From the NCBI RefSeq assembly GCF_004006395.2, contig NZ_CP029758.2, positions 2,480,001-2,544,000 of the forward strand: a DNA stretch of 64,000 nucleotides, in the 5' to 3' direction. Position 1 is the first letter of the stretch, and each line of letters begins with the position of its first letter. Positions 26,697 through 34,753 of the stretch are shown piece by piece. The notes under the pieces were generated by a model. It did not search any database and was not told where the DNA came from. It saw only the letters and a list, made by a program, of their open reading frames with translations. This DNA is from Clostridium sp. AWRP (GTDB lineage Bacteria; Bacillota; Clostridia; Clostridiales; Clostridiaceae). The position numbers and the translations under genes were made by a program.

Positions 26697-27903
26697 ATTC
26701 TTTCACCTCACTACTCTGTAATTCATCTGCAGAAGAGATTACAAAATAATTGACTTCAGAACTTGTTAAATCATTAAGCATTGATTTTTCATCATCACTA
26801 AAATTTTCTTTTTTTGATTTAGGACTAATATAAAATAGATATACCTTTTTCCTAAGCATTCTAGCCTCTATTAAATATTCAACTAATGTTCCATTCAAAT
26901 TTGGTGTACAAACTATAATTACATCCAGCCCATATTGCCGTGTTGCATTATCTTCAAACATTTCCACCAATTGATTATCATGTACTGGAGAAATCCCTGA
27001 AAAATTTAGAATCATATCATCCATATCTAACCGATTTCTTGGCAATAATGTTTGTGCACTTCCATCTTTATTGTAAATTAATTCAACACACTCTTTTTGA
27101 CCAAGCACATAATTGGCTACTGAGTAAGCCGTTTCTACAATGCAGTCATAAATAGATAGTAAAATTTCATTTGAATAAGCTTTTGCTTCAAAATCCATAT
27201 AAACGCTAACACCTTTACTTGCGTAACTTTCAAATGTTCGAACCATATACTCCCGAGTATGTGCAGAAATTTTCCAATGAATGTTCTTTATAGGATCACC
27301 TAGCATATATTGCCTAACACCACTATAATCATCTGATTCCATCTTAGACTTTGACACTGACAAACTAATTTGTTTTCCTGCTACATCATAGAAATCCAAA
27401 TTATCCACATCAAAACAATGGGGTTTTACAGTAATATAACTTTTGTTAAAATCTTTATAAGTCAAATAGAAAATTCCTAATAAATCATAAATACGTACAG
27501 AAGAAATTCCTGCCTCATAAGTTCCAAGATGATTAAATTTTATGTCAAAATTAAATGTTTTTTTTTCTTTTGGACTTAGAGTCGTATTTATATCGTTTAC
27601 TTGTGAAACTTGTCCAAATAAATTATTTCTATAAAAACGGAAAGTAATTCTAGAACATGCCAAAAACCACTTATTTTGTATAACAACAGAAAATTGTTTT
27701 TTCATATTTCTCTCGCAGCTCATATTATTTACCGGCTGCAAAAATACAATAGCTTTTCGTAGGGCTAAGACATACAATAAAGAAAATACACTTGCCATTA
27801 AGAAAAAAATACACGGCAAATATCCAAAGGGATTTTTCAGATAAAATCCAGGTAAAAGTAACAAGAGCAGTACTACTATATAAGAAATAATCTTACGATA
27901 CAT
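26689..27903 (-). CDS. DUF58 family protein (MoxR-associated)
   Basis: A 404-residue protein with two N-terminal transmembrane helices (about 6-48). The DUF58 hallmark YMLGDPIKNIHWKISAHT lies near residue 200, followed by a von Willebrand A-like region without a clear MIDAS. DUF58 proteins pair with MoxR AAA+ ATPases and are thought to help mature or assemble membrane and secreted complexes. It starts 37 nt after the moxR-like gene. Placement under a cobalamin riboswitch is unusual. Confidence 0.85.
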   Translation of the reverse strand: MYRKIISYIVVLLLLLLPGFYLKNPFGYLPCIFFLMASVFSLLYVLALRKAIVFLQPVNNMSCERNMKKQFSVVIQNKWFLACSRITFRFYRNNLFGQVSQVNDINTTLSPKEKKTFNFDIKFNHLGTYEAGISSVRIYDLLGIFYLTYKDFNKSYITVKPHCFDVDNLDFYDVAGKQISLSVSKSKMESDDYSGVRQYMLGDPIKNIHWKISAHTREYMVRTFESYASKGVSVYMDFEAKAYSNEILLSIYDCIVETAYSVANYVLGQKECVELIYNKDGSAQTLLPRNRLDMDDMILNFSGISPVHDNQLVEMFEDNATRQYGLDVIIVCTPNLNGTLVEYLIEARMLRKKVYLFYISPKSKKENFSDDEKSMLNDLTSSEVNYFVISSADELQSSEVKEYA

Positions 27904-27940
27904 TTTCTATAGCCTCCTCATTCACGTAGATCCAATACAT

Positions 27941-28924
27941 CTATTTTTCATCATTTTTTATAATAGGTACAGCTACCTTTTCCATAATTTCCTGAAAAAT
28001 TTGAGAATCTGTTCTCTTTTTAGTTTTAGCCGCATGGTTCAGAACTAGACGATGAGGTAATACATAAGGTGCCATTCTTTTTACATCATCTGGCAGTACA
28101 AAATCACGTCCCATATAAAATGCATAAGCCTTACTCATTTTATACAAAGCAATAGACCCACGAGGACTACTTCCAATTAAAATTTCAGGGTGATTTCGTG
28201 TTGCTTCTGAAAGTTCAATGATATAATGCAGCACCAAATCATCTACATGAACCTTCTCTGCCTCATCACGGACTTTCAAAATATCTTCACCCGAAGCCAC
28301 TGATTTAAGAGTTTTTTTAGCTTTGGATCCCTGTGATACTACACGCATTTCTTCCTCAAGACTTGGATATCCCAATGAAGTTCGTACTAAAAAACGATCA
28401 ATCTGTGCCTCAGGAAGAGGATATGTTCCTAAATATTCAACAGGATTTTCAGTGGCAAATACCATAAATGGCTCATCCAATACATAAGTATGTCCATCTA
28501 CTGTAATCTGTTTTTCTTCCATAACTTCCAAAAGACTTGATTGTGTTTTTGGTGAAGCACGATTAATTTCATCTGCAAGTACAAAATTACTCATTGCTGC
28601 ACCAGGCCGAAATTCAAATTTGCCAGTTTTCTGATTATATATAGAAAAGCCTGTAACATCAGATGGCATAACATCAGGAGTAAATTGAATTCTTTTAAAT
28701 TTACATGACACCGAACGTGATAATGCTGAAATCATACTTGTTTTTCCAACACCCGGAATATCTTCAATAAGAACATGTCCCCCACTTACCAATGCTAATA
28801 CAATAATTTCAATAGCCTGCCTTTTCCCAATAATTACTTTAGAAACGTTATCAATTACCCTATTGATAGTATTCCTACAACTCTCAGGATTATTTTCTGT
28901 AAAAAGTTTATTTGCATTTTCCAT
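27941..28924 (-). CDS. MoxR-family AAA+ ATPase
   Basis: A protein of about 327 residues. The chosen ATG (MENANKLF) follows AAGGAGG; the upstream extension lacks a ribosome binding site. Walker A is DIPGVGKTSM (about residue 57), Walker B is LADEINRA, sensor 1 is FATENP (about 145), and LPEAQIDRF carries the arginine region. The C-terminal lid includes IGSSPRGSIALYK. It is a chaperone-like ATPase acting with DUF58 proteins. It is the first gene after cobalamin riboswitch 4, so its client may belong to the corrinoid uptake system. Confidence 0.92.
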   Translation of the reverse strand: MENANKLFTENNPESCRNTINRVIDNVSKVIIGKRQAIEIIVLALVSGGHVLIEDIPGVGKTSMISALSRSVSCKFKRIQFTPDVMPSDVTGFSIYNQKTGKFEFRPGAAMSNFVLADEINRASPKTQSSLLEVMEEKQITVDGHTYVLDEPFMVFATENPVEYLGTYPLPEAQIDRFLVRTSLGYPSLEEEMRVVSQGSKAKKTLKSVASGEDILKVRDEAEKVHVDDLVLHYIIELSEATRNHPEILIGSSPRGSIALYKMSKAYAFYMGRDFVLPDDVKRMAPYVLPHRLVLNHAAKTKKRTDSQIFQEIMEKVAVPIIKNDEK

Positions 28925-29025
28925 AGTAAAGTCCTCCTTTATGCACACTTTTAATAATTGCTTATGAAACCTCATACATTAATTAAATAAAACACATGAT
29001 AACCCATCTAAATAAATCTTATTAA

Positions 29026-29052
29026 AAACAAAAGAGCCCTGGTGGGCTCTTA
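29026..29052 (-). terminator. Terminator of cobalamin riboswitch 4
   Basis: The minus strand has AGAGCCC/GGGCTCT followed by TTTGTTTTT, between the aptamer and moxR. Confidence 0.85.
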
Positions 29053-29140
29053 ATTTATACTTTAACTAACTGTTTATGCATATACTATAAACAGCTCTAA
29101 TAAGTTATGTAATATCTTTCCCGCCGAAAGAATTAACAAA

Positions 29141-29306
29141 ATAATAGGCAGGCCTTCTGACTCAGATTCATCTTACTTCCTCACCTTCCCAGATATATAT
29201 CCAGTGGTATACTGAGGTTTCATCCTCCATACAGCAGCGGTAGGCTGTAGTGGCTTATTTCCACTTTTCCTTTTAACTATACTATCCAATAATAGCACCT
29301 AATATT
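29141..29306 (-). ncRNA. Cobalamin riboswitch 4 (moxR-DUF58-DUF4129 operon)
   Basis: The B12 box (GTCAGAAGGCCTGCCT) lies at 29146-29161. The core has AAAGGAAAAGTGG, CAGCCTACCGCTGCTG and ACTGGATATATA, and CTTTCGGCGGG follows the box. This copy differs from the others at several positions, but all core elements are present. Confidence 0.93.
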
Positions 29307-29359
29307 AAATATTAACTTTTTGTAGATTATTTTGTAGATTATCCAGTATTTCAAAACTA

Positions 29360-29388
29360 ATTATAAGATATAGAATTCACAAAGTCAA
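29360..29388 (-). promoter_or_regulatory. Sigma-A promoter before riboswitch 4
   Basis: TTGACT, 17 nt, TATAAT on the minus strand. Confidence 0.75.
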
Positions 29389-29444
29389 CATCATTTCAAT
29401 CTATAATGAATTATCTTCGATTTTTTGGAAATTCTACTTAAAAA

Positions 29445-29473
29445 TTGTCATTTCTATTTTGATTTAGTAGAAT
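29445..29473 (+). promoter_or_regulatory. Putative promoter of the BtuF-like lipoprotein
   Basis: TTGTCA, 17 nt, TAGAAT on the plus strand. No riboswitch is seen between it and the gene at 29585. Confidence 0.45.
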
Positions 29474-29584
29474 AATTTGTTATAATTAATTATAATTAGA
29501 ATAGTTTTACTATAGGGAATTTGATTAAAATTCAAGTTTATGTTCAAAAGTATGTCAAAATAAAAAGCCAAAAAAAGGAAAGAG

Positions 29585-31333
29585 ATGGTTATAAAGATGA
29601 AGATCATTCGAAAGTGTTTCATTATTTTACTTGCATCATCTGTTATGATTTTATCTTCCTGTGCACCAAGTCCGGTGGTTCGCGTTGTTTCACCTAATGC
29701 AAAAATCGTAGCACAGCAAAAATTAAAATCTTCCCAAATGGATCTAGCAAAAAAACAACAGTCAAATGATGACTCATCAAATGATTCAAGTACACAAAAT
29801 AAAATTTCAGACAATGGTAAGTCTAAAATATCAAGTGAAGGACAACCAGGTAGTGGCGCTACTCTAGGTCAATCCGGTACAGCAGCCATAAATAGTAAAA
29901 GTCAAAGCAGTAATACCGGTGCAAGTAACACTCAAAATAATACTCAGCCTAGCAGTTCTGGTAATAACAGCTCTAAGGGTACAGGAGAGGGTTCTAACAA
30001 TGCTGGAGGTACTTTTTCACCTGCAGGAACTCAAACAGCAAGCATTGATGGTGAGGAAAGGCAAATTCCTAAAAATGTAAGAAATGTTGCAGCTGCAGGA
30101 ATTTATGCTGATATGGTGGAAATGTTAGGTGGTACACTAGCAGCAACATCTCAAGATAATTTAGACAATAATATGTTTACTGGTGTTTTTAAAAATGCAT
30201 CAAGTGCAAAACCATATATGCCTGTTTACGGACAAGCAATGACAACTACACAAGCTAAAGAAATAGTTGATATTCCTGCTGATCAGAGGCCACAAGTAGT
30301 AATATGTGACAACAATACCTTTAGTGGAAGTGGTAAATCAGCACAAGACATATTAACTAACGCAAAAATTCAAACTTTTTCTATAGAGGAAACATCCTCT
30401 TCTGATGTGGACAATACCAATTTTAATTCTGATCCCTATAAAATGATATTACACAATGTTTATTATTTTGGAGAAATGCTGAAAGATAAGTGTACAACTA
30501 ATGACGGGCAATCTACAGTACCTGCAGATAAAATGGCAGAGGAATTTAAAGACTATTATGTTAAAAATATTGACGGTGATTCCTCTTCTCTTCACAGCAA
30601 ATATCCTTACACAAGTGAATCATCTAAGAGTAATTCCAAAATTGAATCTTATGGTCACAGACATTTTACTTTTTATGCAGATAAATTTTTTGTCTCTACT
30701 GGAACAGATGTTACTGATTCTGTTGACAATTATAATAAATATAATTCAAATCTAGATGCAATTAACAATATCACATCGAAAGTAGTGTCTGAAGGCAGTT
30801 CCGGTACTACATGGAAAACGCTTTCTGACAATATAAATTCTGGATTTAGATATTCCTATGTACAACTAGAAGGAACAAATAGAAATTTATTTAAAAGTGC
30901 ACTGCAGATGATAAATATAAAATATCAGGATCCTCTTTCTTATCATAAACCTGATTCAAATAATGCAGTTGAGGTTGGGCCTGGAATGTATGGAGCCTGG
31001 GAAATGCTAACAGATACAGATAACGTAATTGTAACAAGTACTACTACTTCTGATAACAAATATACTGTTAGACTTCCTGAGTATGCATCATATTCAATTT
31101 CTGGCGATAAAACAGTTGCCTTTGCAGAAGAAAAGCTTCATATACAACCAACTGGAATACACTCCTGGATGAGTGGGTCACCTGAAAGTGTACTTGAACC
31201 ATTGTGGCTATCTACTGTATTTTATAGTAATGATACATCTGTAGATATAAAACAAGCAGTAAAAGATTTTTACAGCAAATTTTATCACCATGATTTAACT
31301 GATGAAGAGCTTAATAAAATTCTTAAACTATAA
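29585..31333 (+). CDS. Substrate-binding lipoprotein, BtuF/FepB-like fold with long linker
   Basis: A 582-residue lipoprotein. The lipobox ILSSC places Cys at residue 26. A low-complexity Ser/Asn/Gly/Gln linker (about 55-150) precedes a class III binding-protein-like domain. That domain includes RNVAAAGIYADMVEMLGGTL (about 165-184), which resembles the PRIVSL...ILfaLGA start of BtuF/FhuD-type proteins. Later come PQVVICDNNTF and ALQMINIKYQDPLSYHK. The likely job is surface binding of corrinoid or another metallo-chelate. No BtuC/BtuD genes are adjacent, so it may hand cargo to the ECF importer. The ligand is inferred from context only. The start follows AAAGGAAAGAG. Confidence 0.72.
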   Translation: MVIKMKIIRKCFIILLASSVMILSSCAPSPVVRVVSPNAKIVAQQKLKSSQMDLAKKQQSNDDSSNDSSTQNKISDNGKSKISSEGQPGSGATLGQSGTAAINSKSQSSNTGASNTQNNTQPSSSGNNSSKGTGEGSNNAGGTFSPAGTQTASIDGEERQIPKNVRNVAAAGIYADMVEMLGGTLAATSQDNLDNNMFTGVFKNASSAKPYMPVYGQAMTTTQAKEIVDIPADQRPQVVICDNNTFSGSGKSAQDILTNAKIQTFSIEETSSSDVDNTNFNSDPYKMILHNVYYFGEMLKDKCTTNDGQSTVPADKMAEEFKDYYVKNIDGDSSSLHSKYPYTSESSKSNSKIESYGHRHFTFYADKFFVSTGTDVTDSVDNYNKYNSNLDAINNITSKVVSEGSSGTTWKTLSDNINSGFRYSYVQLEGTNRNLFKSALQMINIKYQDPLSYHKPDSNNAVEVGPGMYGAWEMLTDTDNVIVTSTTTSDNKYTVRLPEYASYSISGDKTVAFAEEKLHIQPTGIHSWMSGSPESVLEPLWLSTVFYSNDTSVDIKQAVKDFYSKFYHHDLTDEELNKILKL

Positions 31334-31383
31334 TATCTGTAATCCGAGAATATCCACAGATTTGTGTAAAATAGAAACGATAA

Positions 31384-31428
31384 AAATTACTATAGGATTA
31401 AGTTCCTGTAGTAATTTTTATTTTTTAA
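31384..31428 (+). terminator. Terminator of the BtuF-like lipoprotein gene
   Basis: AAATTACTATAGG/CCTGTAGTAATTT is followed by TTATTTTTT on the plus strand. Confidence 0.8.
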
Positions 31429-31599
31429 AAAATGAGAACATCCATAGGTTTGGATACTTCGATTCATTCTTAACTCACAGCCTTCTTCCTCACAATTCTT
31501 CCAAGATTCCCTTTGCAAATCCATCTCCTCAATAAATTAACTTAGCAAACGCACCGAAAATCTTTCACTCTTCCGAATGAGAGATTTATTTTTTTAGAC

Positions 31600-31633
31600 A
31601 AAAAACTGTCGCACTAATTTTTTAGTGCCACAG
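31600..31633 (-). terminator. Terminator of the operon ending at 31687
   Basis: The minus strand has TGTGGCACTAA/TTAGTGCGACA followed by GTTTTTTG. Confidence 0.75.
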
Positions 31634-31686
31634 CCTCATCTATGCTTACATTGTACAACCCTAAGTACGTTCCATCTATTATGTTA

Positions 31687-33120
31687 CTACTTAACTTGGA
31701 AGTCTGATATGCTTATCTTATCTGTACTTGAAGCCTTTATAACTCCTTTATATTTTCCTGAGTCAAGTATAGTACTTAAATTCATAGGACCTGTAGTCTG
31801 CTCTATATATTTAAGATTACCCTCTTCATCATATAAAGTAATGGTAATATAATCAGTACTATTTTTACTATTAGCTTGTATTGTTATAGACTTATCTGCT
31901 TTTTCAGTAATAGTCAAATTAAGTCCTCCATTGCTTTTTCCATCAATGCTTACAAGTTTATCCTCTTGTATAGTATTACCTCCACTGGATCCTCCACTAG
32001 ATCCTCCACTGGATCCTCCTTGATGTACCGGATTAGGATTAGGATTAGGATTTGGTTTTGAATTGGAATTTTTATCATTATATTCCTTAACAACACCGCT
32101 GACAACTGTATCAGGGACTACCATAGTACCTCCTAACGCTGTAACGACTGTTTTTTTAGACATATTAGACGCTATAAAATTTGCACTATCTGAGGTCATA
32201 TTTTTATAAATCAACACCAATGGAGCTGATTTCTGTGCTGCAAGAGCTGCACCTGAAAGGGCATCTGCAAACTCATTTCCATTGGGGCCATCTCCTTCTG
32301 CAACATATACATTGTCAAAATTAAGATCAGATTTAAAACTCTGAAGTATAGCAAGATTTGTATCAAACCTTGTGGCACCTCCAAGCCTCTCAGCATTTGG
32401 TAGTGAATTCTTCACATCATCTTTAATAACAGCAGTACCACCTACTACGTAAGTTTTGCTTACACTTTGTCCCTTTATATAGTTTTCAACTACATCTGGC
32501 ATACCGTCACTTCTAGTTAAAAGTATTGGCATACCTTGGCTTGCAGCTATAGGTGCTATGGAAAGACTATCTGCATAACCGCTTCCAGAAGTAACTACAA
32601 CACTACTTACACTTCCAAGTTTCTGTGCTATTTTTACAGAAGTTTCATATCTGTCTGCCCCACCAAGTCTTTCAGTATCCTTTATTCCAATACTTTTAAG
32701 TTGAGCTGTGATATTATCTGATAAAGAACCTGTTCCTCCTATTACAAATGCCTTTTTAGCTTTAAGCCTTTTAAGCTCAACTATAGTACTGCCACTTATT
32801 GAATCCTTACTAGAAAGAATTATAGGTGCATTATTTTTTTTAGCAAGTGGTGCAGCACAAAGGGCATCTGCATAACCATATCCCTGTGCTATAACTACCG
32901 TATCTGCTCCATCCTTCCATCCATTTTCACTTATCTTAAGTGAAGTTTCTATTCTGTCGTTTCCAGAAATTCTATATTCAGTTACAGCTGAAGTTGAATT
33001 AGTATCTGTATTAGCAGGAGTGGTTGAAACTGCCTCTGCACCTACACTTCCCCCTAATCCTGATACTGCAATACCTAATACAAATAAAGGTGTAATAACT
33101 TTACTAACAATTTTTTTCAT
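31687..33120 (-). CDS. Cell-wall protein: three CWB2 repeats and C-terminal beta domain
   Basis: A 477-residue secreted protein. It has a signal peptide (1-29) and three CWB2 repeats (about 45-345). A linker with an Asn-Pro run and repeated GGSSGG follows (about 350-385), then a beta domain of about 85 residues that matches the end of the 19854-22031 protein (LNLTITEK, DYITITLYDEEGNL, YKGVIKASSTDK). It has no DUF4430 or toroid, so it may be a wall anchor or adaptor. It is the third gene of the operon led by riboswitch 5. The start follows AAGGAGGTCAAT. Confidence 0.85.
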   Translation of the reverse strand: MKKIVSKVITPLFVLGIAVSGLGGSVGAEAVSTTPANTDTNSTSAVTEYRISGNDRIETSLKISENGWKDGADTVVIAQGYGYADALCAAPLAKKNNAPIILSSKDSISGSTIVELKRLKAKKAFVIGGTGSLSDNITAQLKSIGIKDTERLGGADRYETSVKIAQKLGSVSSVVVTSGSGYADSLSIAPIAASQGMPILLTRSDGMPDVVENYIKGQSVSKTYVVGGTAVIKDDVKNSLPNAERLGGATRFDTNLAILQSFKSDLNFDNVYVAEGDGPNGNEFADALSGAALAAQKSAPLVLIYKNMTSDSANFIASNMSKKTVVTALGGTMVVPDTVVSGVVKEYNDKNSNSKPNPNPNPNPVHQGGSSGGSSGGSSGGNTIQEDKLVSIDGKSNGGLNLTITEKADKSITIQANSKNSTDYITITLYDEEGNLKYIEQTTGPMNLSTILDSGKYKGVIKASSTDKISISDFQVK

Positions 33121-33266
33121 ATTGACCTCCTTAAATTAGTCGTAAACTAATTATTATATATAATTTTATTACCAACTTATTTCACAACCTGGTAATAAAT
33201 ATTTTAAATCCCACTTAATATCATAAGCTGTGTCCATTGTATATAACTAAAACTATTTTAAGTTAG

Positions 33267-34658
33267 TTATTTACCTGTATCATTAATTGGTATAGTTATG
33301 ACATCAGAAATAGGTCTCATATCATCTAAATTATTCCAAACAAATGCCCTTATTTCATAGTTGCCTTGTGTTGGAAGTTTCATACTACCCGTTAAATCAG
33401 CTGAATCCCCTGCTGCAATATTCTTATGTGCGGATACAGAACTTATAAACTTATTATTGTCTTTATTAAACAATGACAATATCAATGAAGCTTCTTGAGT
33501 CTCCGTAGAATTATTTTTTACATTTATAGATATTTTAGCATCATTTCCAAGTTTAAACGTTGTACCTTTTGCCAAATCGGTAGTTATCTGCATGGATTTA
33601 TCTTTATCTTTACCATTATCAGTCACAGTCACACTACAAAGTCCACCGTAAGTATCATCACTGGCTTTTGCATAAACATATGCTGTTCCCGGTTTTACTC
33701 CTGTTACTTCACCTTTATCTGAAACTGTTACCACACTAGTATCACTACTTCCCCATGTAATAGTTTTATCAGATGGAATTTCTGAAGTAACAGCCTTTGT
33801 TTCGCCAACTCCTATGGATACTTCCCCTGGTGACAATTTACCGTCCTGGCCATATAGTAATACTGTAGTAGAGGGACACCCTATACTTGTAGTATCTTTG
33901 GATATAAGCTTTGTACCTGTCATATCAAGTATAGAAAGTCCTGTACAGCCTGAAAAGCAATCATCTTCCAGTGTGTTTGTGCTGCCTTGAACCTTTACAC
34001 ACTTAAGTGAAGTACAATTTTGAAAGGCAGTTTTTCTTATAGATAAAACTGAAGCCGGTATTTTCACAGAAGTCAATCCTGTGCAGCCTGTAAAGCAGCC
34101 TATAGGAATAGCCTGTATTCTCTCTGGTAAATCTATAGATGTTAAATTCTTGCAGTCTGAAAATGCAAACATACCATAACTTGCCATAGTAAATAATTTT
34201 ATTCCTGTACATCCACTGAAGTTCAAATTCTTTGGTGTTGTCCAGTCAAAATATTTTTTATTAAATCCATTATATGTTATAGCTGTATTATTGGATAAAT
34301 TTATAGATGATACTCCTGTAAGATATTTCATTACATCCATATCACTATCTTTAATATCTAAATTTGATAGATCAATTGATCCTTTTATTGATGCAAGGTC
34401 AGCTGACGTCAAATCTCCTGTATAATCACTTCCTTTTCCTGCTGCTTGTGCAAGTTTACTCTTCAGCTTTACATTATTAATAACAATAGATCCCTGGCTG
34501 TTATCTGTTGTAAATCTTTGTGTTTCACCTGCCACAGATGTATCTGTATTAGAGGTTTCTGCATAGACACGGTTCAAATTCAATGAATCTACTGCAGTAA
34601 ATGTCATGGAACATACCATAGAAACACAGATTATCATTTCAATTTTCCTTTTTAACAT
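33267..34658 (-). CDS. Secreted BspA-like LRR protein with Ig-like and C-terminal domains
   Basis: A 463-residue protein with a signal peptide (1-32) and a BspA/LRR_5-type leucine-rich segment (about 55-255; repeats such as CTSLKCVKVQGS and FSGCTGLSILDMTGT). One Big_2 Ig-like repeat (about 270-345) and the shared C-terminal beta domain (about 355-460) follow. The LRR plus Ig part is very similar to residues of about 1040-1310 of the 1522-residue protein at 43393-47961. The second gene of the riboswitch 5 operon, it is likely a surface adhesion or interaction module. Confidence 0.83.
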   Translation of the reverse strand: MLKRKIEMIICVSMVCSMTFTAVDSLNLNRVYAETSNTDTSVAGETQRFTTDNSQGSIVINNVKLKSKLAQAAGKGSDYTGDLTSADLASIKGSIDLSNLDIKDSDMDVMKYLTGVSSINLSNNTAITYNGFNKKYFDWTTPKNLNFSGCTGIKLFTMASYGMFAFSDCKNLTSIDLPERIQAIPIGCFTGCTGLTSVKIPASVLSIRKTAFQNCTSLKCVKVQGSTNTLEDDCFSGCTGLSILDMTGTKLISKDTTSIGCPSTTVLLYGQDGKLSPGEVSIGVGETKAVTSEIPSDKTITWGSSDTSVVTVSDKGEVTGVKPGTAYVYAKASDDTYGGLCSVTVTDNGKDKDKSMQITTDLAKGTTFKLGNDAKISINVKNNSTETQEASLILSLFNKDNNKFISSVSAHKNIAAGDSADLTGSMKLPTQGNYEIRAFVWNNLDDMRPISDVITIPINDTGK

Positions 34659-34753
34659 TTATTTCATCATCTCCATGTATATAATTAAATTTCTACATAA
34701 GTATTAATTATTTATCCTGTCCAATAAATATACTTATAATATTTAGAAAAAGT

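Noticed and set aside
29315..29585. A plus-strand cobalamin riboswitch for the BtuF-like lipoprotein
   Set aside because: No B12 box or aptamer core is present on the plus strand in this interval; the nearby aptamer is on the minus strand.
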